Assembly: GCF_009720725.1 (NCBI RefSeq)
Contig: NZ_WNKT01000004.1
Coordinates: forward strand, 62,001-126,000
Length of the DNA: 64,000 nucleotides
Reading direction: 5' to 3'
Origin: Allochromatium palmeri
Lineage (GTDB): Bacteria > Pseudomonadota > Gammaproteobacteria > Chromatiales > Chromatiaceae
In this document: positions 48,792-59,924 of the stretch, in pieces
Numbering within the stretch: the first letter of the stretch is position 1
Layout: each line of letters starts with the position of its first letter
Position numbers and translations under genes: made by a program
Notes under the pieces: generated by a model
Seen by the model: only the letters and a program-made list of their open reading frames with translations
What the model was told of the DNA's origin: nothing
Database searches by the model: none

Positions 48792-49808
48792 ATGTCGAGC
48801 GCTGAAGACCGCGAGACCCCCGAAAATCTGCCCGAAATCGATCGCGATGCCTTGCCGATGCTGGACGAGGACTCGGAAGCGCTCGCGCCCAAGGAGTCCG
48901 ACTCGGAGGATCTCAAGCCGCTCGATGGCGACTCGTCCAGCGTTCCGGAAGAGCGCCCCATCGACGCCGCCGAGGCCGATTTCGATGCCACCCGGATCTA
49001 TCTCAACGAGATCGGTGAGTCCAGACTCCTGACCGCCGAGGAGGAGATCCGGTTCGCCCGCCTGGCCCAGGCCGGCGACAACGCGGCGCGTCAGCGCATG
49101 ATCGTGTGCAACCTGCGCCTGGTGGTCAAGATCGCGCGTCGCTATCTCAATCGCGGTCTGCCGCTGCTGGATCTGATTGAGGAGGGCAATCTCGGGCTGA
49201 TCCGGGCGGTCGAGAAGTTCGACCCCGAGCGCGGCTTTCGCTTCTCGACCTATGCGACCTGGTGGATCCGTCAGACCATCGAGCGCGCCATCATGAACCA
49301 GACCCGCACCGTGCGGCTGCCCATTCATGTGGTCAAGGAGATCAACATCTATCTCAAGGCGTCGCGTCAGTTGGCGCAGAGCCTGGATCATGATCCCACC
49401 TCAGAAGACATCGCTCATTTGCTCGACCGCCCGATCAATGAGGTCAAGCGCATGCTGGGCCTCAATGAGCGCATCACCTCGGTCGACACGCCCTACAGCA
49501 AGGACGCCGACAAGCCGCTGGTCGACATGCTCCAGGACGATGGTTCCAGTGACCCCACCGAGCGCATCCAGGACGACGACATCCATGTCAACATCGAGCA
49601 CTGGCTCGGGCTGCTCAACGACAAGCAGCGCGAGGTGGTCGAGCGCCGTTTCGGTCTGCACGGCTATGAGAACTCGACGCTCGAAAGCGTGGCGCGCGAA
49701 CTGGGCGTCACGCGCGAGCGGGTGCGTCAGATCCAGATGGACGCGCTGCGCCGGCTGCGCGATATCCTCGAAAGTGAAGGGTTTTCGGTCGACGCTTTCT
49801 TCAAATAA
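48792..49808 (+). CDS. rpoS: RNA polymerase sigma factor RpoS
   Basis: The 338-residue sigma factor has an acidic N-terminus, region 2 ([39 protein letters not shown] and the [17 protein letters not shown] recognition helix), region 3, and region 4 with the C-terminal HTH ([23 protein letters not shown]). GGAGG at 48781-48785 is 6 nt before ATG 48792 and directly abuts ATG 48786, so 48792 is the start. It controls general stress and stationary phase. It closes the surE-pcm-nlpD-rpoS cluster and is followed by the cbb3 oxidase locus. Confidence 0.95.
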   Translation: MSSAEDRETPENLPEIDRDALPMLDEDSEALAPKESDSEDLKPLDGDSSSVPEERPIDAAEADFDATRIYLNEIGESRLLTAEEEIRFARLAQAGDNAARQRMIVCNLRLVVKIARRYLNRGLPLLDLIEEGNLGLIRAVEKFDPERGFRFSTYATWWIRQTIERAIMNQTRTVRLPIHVVKEINIYLKASRQLAQSLDHDPTSEDIAHLLDRPINEVKRMLGLNERITSVDTPYSKDADKPLVDMLQDDGSSDPTERIQDDDIHVNIEHWLGLLNDKQREVVERRFGLHGYENSTLESVARELGVTRERVRQIQMDALRRLRDILESEGFSVDAFFK

Positions 49809-49847
49809 GCATTGACGATCAACGGTTGACTTTCACGACGCGATCCA

Positions 49848-49861
49848 TTGAGATTCGTCAA
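49848..49861 (+). promoter_or_regulatory. FNR-like site upstream of ccoN
   Basis: TTGAGATTCGTCAA keeps the FNR core TTGA-N6-TCAA but has G instead of T/A at the inner positions (5 and 10), so it is not a perfect box. Its centre is about 90 nt before the ccoN start. A -10 at the expected distance is weak (TACCAG, 49890-49895), so the match is suggestive rather than decisive. FNR control of cbb3 oxidases is common in proteobacteria. Confidence 0.45.
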
Positions 49862-49944
49862 TTGGCGCCTCTGGATCGCGGCCGCCCAGTACCAGGCCGG
49901 ATGCCTCCTCACCTTCGTGCTGTCCAATGGTTTCGGGAGGGTCC

Positions 49945-51378
49945 ATGCAAGCCAGTCTGGAGCAAAAGTACAATTTTGATATCGTGCGCTGGTTCACGAT
50001 CATGGCTGTGGTCTATCTGGTGCTGGGTGCGGCCTTCGGTGTCTACATCGCCTCGGAACTGGCCTGGCCGTTTCTGAACTTCGACAGTCCCTATCTCTCC
50101 TTCGGGCGGCTGCGTCCGCTGCACACCAACACCGTCATCTTCGCCTTCGGCGGCTGTACCCTGATGGCCACGGCTTTCTACTCGGTTCAGCGCACCTGCG
50201 GGGTGCGACTCTGGAGCGACACGCTGGCGCGCTTCACCTTCTGGGGCTGGAATGCGGTCATCGTGCTGGCGGTGCTTACACTGCCCCTCGGGCTGACCCA
50301 GTCGAAGGAATACGCCGAGCTGGAATGGCCGATCGACATCCTGATCGCCGTGGTCTGGCTGGCCTTCACATTCAACTTCATCATGACCATCGCCAAGCGG
50401 AAGTCCTCGCACATCTATGTGTCGAACTGGTTCTTCCTCGGCATGATGATCATGATCGTCTATCTGCATGTCGTAAACAGCCTGGCGATTCCGGTCGGAC
50501 TCTTCAAGTCCTATTCCATCTTCTCCGGGGTGCAGGACGCCATGATCCAGTGGTGGTGGGGTCACAATGCGGTCGGCTTCTATCTGACCGCCGGTTTCCT
50601 CGGCATCATGTATTACTTCGTGCCCAAGCAGGCCGGACGGCCGATCTATTCCTACCGGCTGTCGGTGATTCACTTCTGGGCGCTGATGTTCGGCTATGTC
50701 TGGCTCGGCGCGCACCATCTGCAATACACGGCGCTGCCGGACTGGACCGGCTCGCTGGGGGCGGCGATCTCGCTGGCCATGATCATCCCGTCCTGGGGCG
50801 GGGCGGTGAACGGCATGATGACACTATCCGGCGCCTGGGACCGGCTGCGCACCGACTATGTGCTGCGCTTCCTGATCATGGCGCTGGCCTTCTATGCCAT
50901 GTCGACCTTCGAGGGGCCGGTGATGGCACTCAAGAGCGTCAACGCGCTTTCGCATTACACTGACTGGACCATCGGCCATGTACACTCGGGTGCGCTCGGT
51001 TGGGTGGCCGGGATCTCGATCGGCGCCATCTACCATCTGATGATCCGGCTCTACCACACCGAGATGTACTCCGAGCGTCTGATCAACCTGCATTTCTGGA
51101 CCGCGACCATCGGCACCGTCATCTATATCGTCGCCATGTGGGTGTCGGGGATCATGCAGGGTCTGATGTGGCGTGCCTATGACGAGTACGGCACCCTGGC
51201 CTATACCTTCGTCGAGTCGGTCGACGCCATGCATCCCTATTACGCCATGCGCGCCATCGGCGGCATGATATTCCTGTTCGGCGCGGCGGTGATGCTGTTC
51301 AACGTGCTGATGACCGTGCGCAAATCCGTCGTCGAGGGTCGCCTGCAACAGGCGCGCGCCCTCCCGGCCATGGCCTGA
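49945..51378 (+). CDS. ccoN: cbb3-type cytochrome c oxidase subunit I
   Basis: The 477-residue polytopic protein is the catalytic haem-copper subunit. It has about twelve membrane helices, and carries CcoN features such as [60 protein letters not shown] and the late [19 protein letters not shown] segments with haem histidines. The enzyme reduces oxygen with high affinity. GGAGG at 49936-49940 with 4-nt spacing favours the ATG at 49945 over an upstream in-frame start. It opens the ccoNOQP-GHIS operon, downstream of an FNR-like site. Confidence 0.95.
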   Translation: MQASLEQKYNFDIVRWFTIMAVVYLVLGAAFGVYIASELAWPFLNFDSPYLSFGRLRPLHTNTVIFAFGGCTLMATAFYSVQRTCGVRLWSDTLARFTFWGWNAVIVLAVLTLPLGLTQSKEYAELEWPIDILIAVVWLAFTFNFIMTIAKRKSSHIYVSNWFFLGMMIMIVYLHVVNSLAIPVGLFKSYSIFSGVQDAMIQWWWGHNAVGFYLTAGFLGIMYYFVPKQAGRPIYSYRLSVIHFWALMFGYVWLGAHHLQYTALPDWTGSLGAAISLAMIIPSWGGAVNGMMTLSGAWDRLRTDYVLRFLIMALAFYAMSTFEGPVMALKSVNALSHYTDWTIGHVHSGALGWVAGISIGAIYHLMIRLYHTEMYSERLINLHFWTATIGTVIYIVAMWVSGIMQGLMWRAYDEYGTLAYTFVESVDAMHPYYAMRAIGGMIFLFGAAVMLFNVLMTVRKSVVEGRLQQARALPAMA

Positions 51379-51394
51379 AGCGGAGAGTATCGAC

Positions 51395-52195
51395 ATGAGC
51401 GACAGAGCCAAGGTTCGCGTCAAGAGCCTCCAGGAATGGCTGGAGGTCAACGTCTGGGGTCTGCTGATTGCTACCGCCCTGGTGCTTTCGGTGGGTGGAC
51501 TGGTCGAGATCGTGCCGCTGTTCTATCTGAAGGGCACGATGGAGCACAACGCCTTCCCCGAGATCGTCTGGGACAAGGCGGGCCAGGAACCCATCGTCAC
51601 CGTCGATGAAGCGGGCAAGGAGCAGTGGAACTGGCAGCCGGGCGACGGTGTGCGGCCCTACACAGCGCTGGAACTGGCCGGGCGTGACATCTATCAGCGC
51701 GAGGGCTGCTATCTCTGTCATTCGCAGATGATCCGCCCCTTCCGCGACGAAAAGGAGCGCTACGGCCATTATTCGCTCGCCTCCGAGTCGATGTTCGATC
51801 ATCCCTTCCAATGGGGTTCGAAGCGGACCGGCCCCGATCTGGCGCGTGTCGGCGGCAAGTATTCCAACGACTGGCAACGCCAGCATCTGTACGATCCGCG
51901 TGCGCTGGTGCCCGAATCGGTCATGCCCGGCTATCCCTGGCTTGATACGACCGCTGCCGATCCGGACCGGTCGCTGCGGGTCTTCGGCTTCACACTCTGG
52001 CCGGCCGGGACCGGCTCGCGGATGCAGCGTCATATGGAGGGCTTGAGGCACGTCGGCGTGCCCTATACGGATGCCGATATCGCCGCCGCTGAGCGTCTGC
52101 TCGACGGCAAGAGTGAGATGGATGCCCTGGTGGCCTATCTCCAGGTGCTGGGTACCATGGTCGCGTTCGATGACGCCAAGGCCTATCGTGAATAG
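51395..52195 (+). CDS. ccoO: cbb3-type cytochrome c oxidase subunit II
   Basis: The 266-residue protein has an N-terminal membrane anchor ([24 protein letters not shown]) and a single haem c motif CYLCH in [28 protein letters not shown], the CcoO signature. The membrane-anchored monohaem cytochrome passes electrons to ccoN. It follows ccoN after 16 nt. Its stop overlaps the proposed GTG start of ccoQ. Confidence 0.95.
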   Translation: MSDRAKVRVKSLQEWLEVNVWGLLIATALVLSVGGLVEIVPLFYLKGTMEHNAFPEIVWDKAGQEPIVTVDEAGKEQWNWQPGDGVRPYTALELAGRDIYQREGCYLCHSQMIRPFRDEKERYGHYSLASESMFDHPFQWGSKRTGPDLARVGGKYSNDWQRQHLYDPRALVPESVMPGYPWLDTTAADPDRSLRVFGFTLWPAGTGSRMQRHMEGLRHVGVPYTDADIAAAERLLDGKSEMDALVAYLQVLGTMVAFDDAKAYRE

Positions 52196-52403
52196 CCTCA
52201 TCGACTATTTTGCGACCGACTGGGGAGCGATGACGGTCAACGACTGGATCGGCACCATCCTGACCGTCGTCATCTTCCTGCTGATGATCCTGGCCTATTT
52301 TCAGGTCTTTCGTCCCAAGAACCGGGAGCAGCTCGAATCCAGGAAGCACATCCCGTTCGAGGAGGACGATGCCCCTTTTGGAGACGACGATGGCCGACCA
52401 TGA
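52188..52403 (+). CDS. ccoQ: cbb3 oxidase subunit CcoQ
   Basis: The 71-residue protein has one membrane helix ([22 protein letters not shown]) followed by a charged tail ([20 protein letters not shown]) with the conserved FxPKxR-like and acidic end of CcoQ. It stabilises the CcoP-core interaction. The GTG at 52188 overlaps the last bases of ccoO; a later ATG at 52230 is possible but has a ribosome site only 2 nt away. Its stop overlaps ccoP. Confidence 0.85.
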   Translation: MNSLIDYFATDWGAMTVNDWIGTILTVVIFLLMILAYFQVFRPKNREQLESRKHIPFEEDDAPFGDDDGRP

Positions 52404-53289
52404 TCTCTTTCCAGGCGAGAACAACACCGGGCATGTCTGGGACGACAATATCCGCGAGCTGAACAATCCGCCGCCGCGCTGGTGGATGCAGGGATTCTGG
52501 CTGTCGATCATCTGGGTCGTCGGCTATTCGATCCTCTATCCGACCTGGCCGATCGGCGATGAGCCGACGCCCGGCCTCCTTGGCTGGAGCCAGATCAAGG
52601 AGTACGAGCAGGGCGTCGAGCGCATCGAGGCCAAGCGCGCTCAGTTCGAGGATCAGATCCGCAACCTGACTGCCGATCAGATCCTGGCCGATCCGGGGCT
52701 GAAGCAATACACCCTGGCCTCGGCTAAGGTGCTGTTCGGCGACAACTGCGCCGCCTGCCACGGCAGCGGCGGGCAGGGCAATCCAGGCTATCCGGTACTC
52801 GCCGATGATGACTGGCTCTATGGCGGCACCACGGCCAAGCTCGCCGAGACCATCACGGGCGGGCGTCAGTCGCTGATGCCGGCGCACAAGGCCATACTCA
52901 CCGAGGCCGAGGTCGATACGCTCGCCCACTGGGTCGTCCAGATGAACGAGACCGGCGGCGAGGGAGGAAGCGAGGCCGGCTGGACGCTCTTCAAGGCCAA
53001 GGGCTGCGTGGCCTGTCATGGTCAGACCGCCAACGGTCATGTGGTCGACCTGCCCAATGGCGACTTCATCGGCGTGGGTGCCGCGAACCTGCGCGACGGC
53101 ATCTGGCGCTTCCAGCCGGGTGGCTATGAGAGCGCGCGTCACACCATCTTGTATGGTGTCAATCAAAAGGACGTCCCCGAGACCCGTAGCGCCGTGATGC
53201 CGGCCTTTGCCGAACCAGCGGGCAAACTCAGCGAGCAGGACATCAAGAAGCTGGTCGTCTATGTCCATTCGCTCGGTGGCGGGATGTAA
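52390..53289 (+). CDS. ccoP: cbb3 oxidase dihaem subunit CcoP
   Basis: The 299-residue protein has an N-terminal membrane segment (WWMQGFWLSIIWVVGYSILYPTW) and two haem c motifs: CAACH (in FGDNCAACHGSGGQG) and CVACH (in KGCVACHGQTANG). They pass electrons from soluble donors to CcoO. GGAG 6-7 nt before ATG 52390 favours this start over ATG 52369. The overlap with ccoQ is 14 nt. It completes the four structural subunits. Confidence 0.95.
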   Translation: MADHDLFPGENNTGHVWDDNIRELNNPPPRWWMQGFWLSIIWVVGYSILYPTWPIGDEPTPGLLGWSQIKEYEQGVERIEAKRAQFEDQIRNLTADQILADPGLKQYTLASAKVLFGDNCAACHGSGGQGNPGYPVLADDDWLYGGTTAKLAETITGGRQSLMPAHKAILTEAEVDTLAHWVVQMNETGGEGGSEAGWTLFKAKGCVACHGQTANGHVVDLPNGDFIGVGAANLRDGIWRFQPGGYESARHTILYGVNQKDVPETRSAVMPAFAEPAGKLSEQDIKKLVVYVHSLGGGM

Positions 53290-53298
53290 CGTTTAGCT

Positions 53299-54747
53299 GT
53301 GGCTCAATTAAAGACTGATCCTGAATCGACCACGCCGGTCGCGGTCGACGCGCTCTACGCCGAGGCCGACGACTGGCACGTCAACGCCGGCGGCCAGACC
53401 ATCCATGCCAAGCGGATCACGGGCCGCTGGCGGACCATCAAGTGGGCGATGGCCTCGGTGTGGCTGATCTATCTGCTCGGTCCCTATGTGCGCTGGAACG
53501 GCCAGCAGGCCGTGCTGTTCGACATCCCCAACCGTCAGTACCATCTGTTCTCGGTCACCGTGCTGCCGCAGGACTTCTGGATGCTGTCGCTGCTGCTGCT
53601 GTTTTTCGCCATCCTGCTGGCGGTGATGACGGCGCTCGTCGGGCGGGTCTGGTGCGGTTTCTTCTGCTTCCAGACCGTCTGGACCGACATCTTCACCTGG
53701 ATCGAGGAACGTCTGGAGGGGCCACCGGCGGCGCGACGCAAGCTCGACGCGGCACCGATGAGCCGTGAGAAGCTCAAAGTCCGCGCGATCAAACATGGTC
53801 TGTGGCTCCTGATCGGTTTTCTGACCGGATTCAGCTTCGTAGCCTGGTTCACCGATGCGCCGACGCTGTGGTGGACCTTCTTCACCGGTCAGGCCAATGG
53901 CGCGGCCTATATCACGGTCGTGCTCTTCACGGCCGGCACCTATGTACTGGCCGGATTCCTGCGCGAGCAGACCTGCTTCTGGCTCTGTCCCTATGCGCGC
54001 ATCCAGGGCGTGATGCTCGACCGCTCGACCATCATCCCCACCTATGACGAGCACCGTGGCGAGCCGCGCGGTCGCGTCAAGCACGAGGAAGGCGGGGAGC
54101 GGACGAGCGGCGATTGCGTCGACTGCAATCAGTGCGTGGCGGTCTGTCCGACCGGGGTCGACATCCGGCGCGGTCAGCAGGAAGGCTGCATCACCTGCGC
54201 GCTCTGTCTCGATGCCTGTGATCAGGTCATGGACAAGGTCGGCCGGCCGCGTGGACTCATCCGCTATGCCTCGCTCGACGAACTCGAAGGGCGTCGCACC
54301 AGTCGGTTGTGGCTCCGGCCGCGCGTCTGGGTCTATGTCCTCATCCTGGGACTGTCGCTGTCCGGCATCCTCTATGGGCTGACCTCGCTGGCCCCGCTCG
54401 AACTCCGGGTGCTGCACGAGCGCGCCCCGCTGTTCGTGCTCCAGAGCGATGGCTCGATCCAGAACAAATACACCCTCAAGATCCTCAACAAGACCCATGA
54501 GTCGCTGGCCGTGAGGGTGCGCGCCACGGGGCATGATGACCTGACGCTCGTCGGCGCCGAGCAGCCGATCGCGACCGCGCCCGGCGGCGTGACACCGGCG
54601 ACCGTTTTCGTGCGCATTCCACACCAGGCGCTCAAGGCCGAGCAGCAGCCGATCCTCTTCCAGATCGAAGCCAGCCGGACCACGGGCGAGCAGGCGGCGA
54701 CCGAGCGTGAGAGTGTCTTCGTCGGTCCCAAGCCGCGCCCGGATTGA
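53299..54747 (+). CDS. ccoG: cbb3 oxidase accessory protein CcoG (FixG/RdxA)
   Basis: The 482-residue membrane protein has about five helices and two [4Fe-4S] motifs: CVDCNQCVAVCPTGVD and CITCALCLDACDQVMD, plus the family segment FWLCPYARIQGVMLD. The C-terminal domain (about residues 360-482) is periplasmic Ig-like. CcoG reduces Cu(II) for cbb3 assembly. It starts at GTG 53299, ten nt after ccoP. Order ccoNOQP-GHIS is standard. Confidence 0.93.
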   Translation: MAQLKTDPESTTPVAVDALYAEADDWHVNAGGQTIHAKRITGRWRTIKWAMASVWLIYLLGPYVRWNGQQAVLFDIPNRQYHLFSVTVLPQDFWMLSLLLLFFAILLAVMTALVGRVWCGFFCFQTVWTDIFTWIEERLEGPPAARRKLDAAPMSREKLKVRAIKHGLWLLIGFLTGFSFVAWFTDAPTLWWTFFTGQANGAAYITVVLFTAGTYVLAGFLREQTCFWLCPYARIQGVMLDRSTIIPTYDEHRGEPRGRVKHEEGGERTSGDCVDCNQCVAVCPTGVDIRRGQQEGCITCALCLDACDQVMDKVGRPRGLIRYASLDELEGRRTSRLWLRPRVWVYVLILGLSLSGILYGLTSLAPLELRVLHERAPLFVLQSDGSIQNKYTLKILNKTHESLAVRVRATGHDDLTLVGAEQPIATAPGGVTPATVFVRIPHQALKAEQQPILFQIEASRTTGEQAATERESVFVGPKPRPD

Positions 54748-54785
54748 GTGGGCGCAACTTCTCAGCACAGCGAGGCTAAGCGCCG

Positions 54786-55313
54786 ATGATGACCCACATC
54801 CAAACCCGTCTCCAGGCCCATTTTCAGCCCAACGCGGCCCTGCGCAATCCCTGGGTGCTCGGTTGGCTCGGGCTGATCGTCGTGGTGCTGGCCGTCAATC
54901 TGGTCATGGTCTATCTGGCCTTCGCCACCAATCCGGGCCTGGTCAACGCCGACTACTATGAGCGTGGCCGCAACTACGAGCGCACCCTCCTGACCCGCCA
55001 GGCGCGTGATCCGGGCTGGCTGATCCAGGCCGATATTCCAGCGTCACTGCACGCCGGCCAGCGCGAATCCATCCGCGTCTTCTTCGTCGATCGCGCCGGT
55101 CAGCCGGTCGATCCCGAGGCCGTCACCTTCCACGCCTACCGACCCTCGGATGCCGCGCGCGACTTTGCGCTGACCATGAGCCGCGAGGATCGCGGGCGCT
55201 ATGTGGTCGAGACGGCCTTTCCCTTGATCGGCGTCTGGGACACCCTGATCGTCGCGCGTCTGGGCGAGGATGAGTTCAGCGTCAGCGAGCGTCTCACGGT
55301 CGGGGCACCCTAA
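54786..55313 (+). CDS. ccoH: cbb3 oxidase assembly protein CcoH (FixH)
   Basis: The 175-residue protein has one membrane helix (WVLGWLGLIVVVLAVNLVMVYLAFA, about 22-46) and a periplasmic domain (about 50-175) that includes the NADYYERGRNYERTL motif of FixH proteins. It assists cbb3 assembly with CcoG and CcoI. ATG 54786 is chosen; it starts 38 nt after ccoG, and the stop is 3 nt before ccoI. Confidence 0.9.
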   Translation: MMTHIQTRLQAHFQPNAALRNPWVLGWLGLIVVVLAVNLVMVYLAFATNPGLVNADYYERGRNYERTLLTRQARDPGWLIQADIPASLHAGQRESIRVFFVDRAGQPVDPEAVTFHAYRPSDAARDFALTMSREDRGRYVVETAFPLIGVWDTLIVARLGEDEFSVSERLTVGAP

Positions 55314-55316
55314 CGG

Positions 55317-57830
55317 GTGGATGGCGAGTACTGTTTCCATTGCGGTCTACCGATCGTCGCCGGCACGCGCGAGACGGCTGAGATCGCGGGCACCGAGCGC
55401 GCCTTCTGCTGCACCGGCTGCAAGTCGGTCTGTCTCGCCATCCATGCGGCGGGGCTGGAAGGCTTCTATCGACGCACCCCGGACGGCCTCCTGCTTGGCC
55501 CGCCGCCCGAGCCGCCCGAGGATCTGGCGCTCTTCGATCTGGACGCGGTGCAGGAGGAGTTCACCGACGTCGCCGCCGAAGACCGCGAGATCAACCTCCT
55601 GGTCGAGGGCATCCACTGCGCGGCCTGTGTCTGGCTGATCGAGCGCGGACTCCAGTCGCTCCCCGGCGTCGAGGAGGCGCGGGTCAATCTCACCGGGCGC
55701 CGGCTGCGGGTGCGCTGGGACAACGGACGGCTGGCGCTGTCGCGTATCCTGCGCCGGCTCGCCGATCTGGGCTATGCCGCCACGCCCTTCGATCCGGACG
55801 CCTCCGAGGGCGCCGTCGCGCGCGAGAACCGCGCCCTGCTGTTCCGGCTCGCCTGGGCCGGCTTCGCCATGATGAACCTGCTGTGGATCTCGATCGCGCT
55901 CTACAGCGGCGCCGATCAGGGCGAGTTTCGCGAACTCTTCCACTGGCTCGGCTTCCTGCTCGCCACCCCGACCATCCTCTATTCGGGCGCACCCTTCTAC
56001 CAGGGCGCCTGGTCGGGTCTGCGCTCGGGCCATCTGAGCATGGATTTGCCGATCGCCATCGGGGTCAGTGTCACCTATGGTTATTCGCTCTATGTGACGC
56101 TCGGCGGCTCCGAGATCGGTGCGGTCTACTGGGACACGGTGGTCAATTTTCTGTTCGTGATCCTGGTCGGGCGCTATCTGGAGGCGATCTCGCGCCGGCG
56201 CGCCGTAGCTGCCACCCAACGGCTGTTCGATCTCCAGCCCAGGGTCGCGACCCGGCTCCAGGACGACGGCAGCGAAGCGGTGGTGCCGATCCGCACGCTC
56301 GTCGTCGATGAGCGGGTGCTGGTGCGTCCCGGCGAGCGCATCCCGGTCGATGGCACGATCCTGGATGGTCGCAGCGGCGTCGACGAGTCGATGCTGACCG
56401 GCGAGTCGCGTCCCGTACCCAAGGGAACGGGCGACCGGGTCTCGGCCGGAACCATCAATGGGGCAGGGGTGCTCCAGGTGCGCATCACGGGTCTGCTTGC
56501 CGAGACCACGCTCGGGCGCATCATCCGGCTGGTCGAGGACGCCCAGGCAAGCCGCGCGCCGATCCAGCGTCTGGCCGATCGCATCGTGCCCTGGTTCGTC
56601 GCCGCGACGCTGGGGCTGGCGACCCTGACTTTTATCTTCTGGGTCCAGATCGATCTGGAACGCGCGCTGACTGCGGCGACCGCTGTGCTCATCATCACCT
56701 GTCCCTGCGCCTTCGGTCTGGCCACGCCGATGGCGGTCGCGGTCGCCTCCGGAGTGGGCGCGGCGCGCGGTATCCTGATCAAGAACGGGGCGGTGCTGGA
56801 GCGGTTGTCGAGCATCCGGCATTTGGTCTTCGACAAGACCGGTACCCTGACCGAGGGGCGTCCGGCGGTGGTGGCCATCGCCGGGACCGGAGAGGCGTGG
56901 CGCGTGCTCGATCCCGAGTCATTGGATTTGAGCGATGAACAGCGTGCCGACCTGCGTCTGATCGGGGCGCTGGAGCGGTTATCTGAACATCCGGCCGCAA
57001 TGGCCGTGCTGGATCTGTGCGAGCGGACCAAGATCGATCTCAGCGGTCTGGCGGTGGACGCCGTCGAGGTCGAGCCTGGCCAGGGCATCGCCGGTCGGGT
57101 CGCGGGTCGCGCTATCGCCATCGGGCGTGCGGAATGGCTGGCGCGTCAGGGCGTCGCCTTGCCGTCCGACTCAACCGCCGAGCCGGCCAGCCAGATTTTC
57201 TGTGCCATCGACGGTCGCCTGACCCAACGGTTGGGACTGGAAGACCGCTTGCGTCCAGGCGCCGAGTCGGTGGTCGCACGTCTGCGCGCTCAGGGGATTC
57301 GGGTCACGCTGCTGACAGGCGACCGGCGCGCCGCCGCCGAGCGTATCGCCGGCCGGCTCGGCCCGGTCGAGCTGATCGCCGAGGTGCTGCCCGAAGACAA
57401 GGATCGCGTCATCGACGACCTTCAGCGCGCCGGCGCGCCGGTCGCCATGATCGGCGATGGCGTCAACGACGCCCCGGCCCTGGTGCGCGCCGATGTCGGC
57501 ATCGCCATGGGCAGTGGCACTGATGTCTCGATCGCCAGCGCTGACATCGTGCTCATGTCGAGCGAGCTGGAACGGGTGCTGGAGGCGGCCGAACTCTCGC
57601 GGCGCACGCTCGTCACCATCCGGCAGAACATCGCGCTCTCCATCCTTTACAATCTGATCATGGTGCCGCTGGCCATGGCCGGCGTCATCACGCCGCTGGT
57701 CGCAGCCGTCTCCATGCCGCTGAGCAGTCTGGCGGTGATCGGTAACTCGGCGCGTCTCGGCGCGCTCTTCAACTCATCCGGCAAACAATCATTTCCGATC
57801 CGATCGGTTTCTGATTCAATGCCTGTCTGA
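55317..57830 (+). CDS. ccoI: Copper-translocating P-type ATPase CcoI (FixI)
   Basis: The 837-residue protein is the long FixI type. An N-terminal Cys-rich segment ([18 protein letters not shown]) precedes a heavy-metal domain ([12 protein letters not shown]). The P-type core shows the membrane metal motif [12 protein letters not shown], the phosphorylation site DKTGTLTEG, and the hinge [10 protein letters not shown]. It supplies copper to the cbb3 oxidase. It starts at GTG 55317, four nt after ccoH. The C-terminus ends in a final pair of membrane helices. Confidence 0.94.
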   Translation: MDGEYCFHCGLPIVAGTRETAEIAGTERAFCCTGCKSVCLAIHAAGLEGFYRRTPDGLLLGPPPEPPEDLALFDLDAVQEEFTDVAAEDREINLLVEGIHCAACVWLIERGLQSLPGVEEARVNLTGRRLRVRWDNGRLALSRILRRLADLGYAATPFDPDASEGAVARENRALLFRLAWAGFAMMNLLWISIALYSGADQGEFRELFHWLGFLLATPTILYSGAPFYQGAWSGLRSGHLSMDLPIAIGVSVTYGYSLYVTLGGSEIGAVYWDTVVNFLFVILVGRYLEAISRRRAVAATQRLFDLQPRVATRLQDDGSEAVVPIRTLVVDERVLVRPGERIPVDGTILDGRSGVDESMLTGESRPVPKGTGDRVSAGTINGAGVLQVRITGLLAETTLGRIIRLVEDAQASRAPIQRLADRIVPWFVAATLGLATLTFIFWVQIDLERALTAATAVLIITCPCAFGLATPMAVAVASGVGAARGILIKNGAVLERLSSIRHLVFDKTGTLTEGRPAVVAIAGTGEAWRVLDPESLDLSDEQRADLRLIGALERLSEHPAAMAVLDLCERTKIDLSGLAVDAVEVEPGQGIAGRVAGRAIAIGRAEWLARQGVALPSDSTAEPASQIFCAIDGRLTQRLGLEDRLRPGAESVVARLRAQGIRVTLLTGDRRAAAERIAGRLGPVELIAEVLPEDKDRVIDDLQRAGAPVAMIGDGVNDAPALVRADVGIAMGSGTDVSIASADIVLMSSELERVLEAAELSRRTLVTIRQNIALSILYNLIMVPLAMAGVITPLVAAVSMPLSSLAVIGNSARLGALFNSSGKQSFPIRSVSDSMPV

Positions 57831-57853
57831 CCCCATCAATCGAGCCTCTCGCA

Positions 57854-58078
57854 ATGGAAGTCATCTACGGCCTGATCCCCGGAATGCTGCTTCTGGGCCT
57901 GGCGGCGGTCGCCGTGCTGTTCTGGGCCGCGCGCAGCGGTCAGTTCGACGATCTGGAAGGCGACGGGCAGCGCCTGCTGCTCGACGAGGACGAGATCCTC
58001 GATCAGGACAGTGTCGATCCCAGATGTCGGCCCGATGCCAAGCCGGATACAGACCCCAACGAACCGCAACGAAATTGA
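57854..58078 (+). CDS. ccoS: cbb3 oxidase maturation protein CcoS
   Basis: The 74-residue protein has one membrane helix ([35 protein letters not shown], family signature including GQFDDLEG) and an acidic C-terminal tail. CcoS is required for full cofactor insertion into cbb3. It starts 23 nt after ccoI and closes the locus. In many relatives an fnr gene follows; here a chemoreceptor gene follows instead. Confidence 0.9.
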   Translation: MEVIYGLIPGMLLLGLAAVAVLFWAARSGQFDDLEGDGQRLLLDEDEILDQDSVDPRCRPDAKPDTDPNEPQRN

Positions 58079-58208
58079 ACCAAATCCGGCGCCTGCTCGC
58101 GATTGGCGCACGTCTGCAACGGGTCGGCTACAATCAGGTGATGGTGCCAGGGAGCGGGATCAGGCCAAAAAACCCTGTTCTTATTTCCAATACACTGATG
58201 AGTCCCCT

Positions 58209-59864
58209 ATGTGGAAAAACCTCACTATTCGTTCTCGGCTCGTGGTCGCCGCCATCCCCGGTATTCTGCTGATCGGCGCCGCGCTGGTTCTGATTGCCTA
58301 TCTCACGGCCTCTTCCATGGCGAAAACCCTGGTGAATCAGATGCTGCTCACCAAGGCCGATGGCGATCTGCGCGCCGCTAAGCTCTACATCGCGCGTGAT
58401 TTCGGCCAGCTGAGCTTCCAGGACGGCAAGCTGGTCGACGCCCAGGGGCGTCCGATCTCAGGACGCACGGAGATGCCCGACGCCATCAGTCGTGACCTGG
58501 GGCTGGTGTTCAGCCTCTTTGAGCGCGAGGGCACGGACTTCGTCCGTATCGCGACCAGTGTGCGCAATGCTGAGGGGCAGCGTCAGCTCGGCACCCGACT
58601 CGGCGAGTCGAGCGCAGCCCATGCGCCCTTAACTCAGGGCGAGCGCTATGTAGGCGAATCCGATGTCCTGGGCGTGCCGCATCTGACGGCTTACGAGCCG
58701 CTGCTCGATACTTCGGGCCAGGTGATCGGCGTATTCGGACTCGGGGTCCCCAAGACGCGCGCCTCGGCCATCGTCGCCAAGGGCATGACCGAGATGGTGC
58801 TTGGGATGAGTGTAGCCCTCTTGATCGTGGTCGCGGTCGGCATCCTGGGGATCTTCGGAATGTCGCGCATGATCACCGGCCCTATCCGCCAGGTCACCGC
58901 GCGCCTGCGGGAGATCGCCGAGGGTGAGGGTGATCTCAGTCAGCGCCTCCCCGCCGAGGGCCAAAACGAGCTGGCCGAGCTGGCGCGAACCTTCAACCTC
59001 ATCGTCGAGCGCATCCACGCGATGGTCAAGGACGTCGCTGGTGTCTCGACGCATCTGGCCTCGGCGGCTGAGGAGCTGTCGCTCACCAGCGGCGAGACCA
59101 GCGAGCAGGTCCGCCATCAGCTCTCCGAGACCGATCAGGTCGCCACCGCCATCCATGAAATGACGGCCACGGTCGAGGAGGTCGCGCGCCATGCCGCCGA
59201 GGCCGCGCGTGCCGCTCAGGAGACCGACCGCGAGGCCGAGGCCGGCTCTCAGGTCGTCGCCCAGGCCATCGCCGCGATCGAGGCACTCGCCGGTGAGGTC
59301 GAGTCCGCCGGCCAGGTCATCACCCGTCTGTCGGACGACAGCCGCGAGATCGGCGCCGTGCTCGACGTGATTCGCGGTGTGGCGGCGCAGACCAATCTGC
59401 TGGCCCTGAACGCGGCCATCGAGGCCGCCCGCGCCGGCGAGCAGGGGCGCGGCTTCGCCGTGGTCGCCGACGAGGTTCGAACCCTGGCCAGTCGCACCCA
59501 GGACTCGATCCAGGACATTCAGGGCAAGATCGAGCGTGTGCAGTCGGGGTCGGCCGGCGCGGTCGCGGTCATGGAGCAGGGCCGTGTCCGGGCCGGCGAG
59601 GGTGTGGATCAGGCGCGCCAGGCCGGCGAATCACTGCGTGCCATCGCCGCCGCCATCGCCCGTATCAATGACATGAACACGCAGATCGCGAGTGCGGCCG
59701 AGGAGCAATCGGCCGTGGCCGAGGAAATCAACCGTAACATCCAATCGATGTCGCAGAGTGTGAGCCAGATTTCAGATGGGTCGATGCAGGCGGCCGCCGC
59801 CAGCGGCGAGCTGGCCAGGCTGGCGACCAGTCTTCAAGATAGCTCAGGACGGTTCAAGATATGA
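58209..59864 (+). CDS. Methyl-accepting chemotaxis protein with periplasmic Cache-type domain
   Basis: The 551-residue receptor has a first membrane helix (about residues 11-33), a periplasmic sensor (about 35-195) of single-Cache size with the end segment [21 protein letters not shown], a second helix (about 200-225), a HAMP domain ([29 protein letters not shown]), and a methyl-accepting domain whose tip reads [40 protein letters not shown]. No C-terminal CheR/CheB pentapeptide is present. The ligand is unknown. ATG 58209 is used. It follows ccoS by 130 nt and is probably separate. Confidence 0.9.
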   Translation: MWKNLTIRSRLVVAAIPGILLIGAALVLIAYLTASSMAKTLVNQMLLTKADGDLRAAKLYIARDFGQLSFQDGKLVDAQGRPISGRTEMPDAISRDLGLVFSLFEREGTDFVRIATSVRNAEGQRQLGTRLGESSAAHAPLTQGERYVGESDVLGVPHLTAYEPLLDTSGQVIGVFGLGVPKTRASAIVAKGMTEMVLGMSVALLIVVAVGILGIFGMSRMITGPIRQVTARLREIAEGEGDLSQRLPAEGQNELAELARTFNLIVERIHAMVKDVAGVSTHLASAAEELSLTSGETSEQVRHQLSETDQVATAIHEMTATVEEVARHAAEAARAAQETDREAEAGSQVVAQAIAAIEALAGEVESAGQVITRLSDDSREIGAVLDVIRGVAAQTNLLALNAAIEAARAGEQGRGFAVVADEVRTLASRTQDSIQDIQGKIERVQSGSAGAVAVMEQGRVRAGEGVDQARQAGESLRAIAAAIARINDMNTQIASAAEEQSAVAEEINRNIQSMSQSVSQISDGSMQAAAASGELARLATSLQDSSGRFKI

Positions 59865-59924
59865 TCCGAGGACGCGCTTGTCTCGAAATGATCGCGTTTC
59901 GTTCGCAGAGGAGAAAAAGCCACG

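Noticed and set aside
58078-58208. Flagellar sigma28 promoter for the chemoreceptor
   Set aside because: No TAAA-N15-GCCGATAA-like pair was found in the gap.
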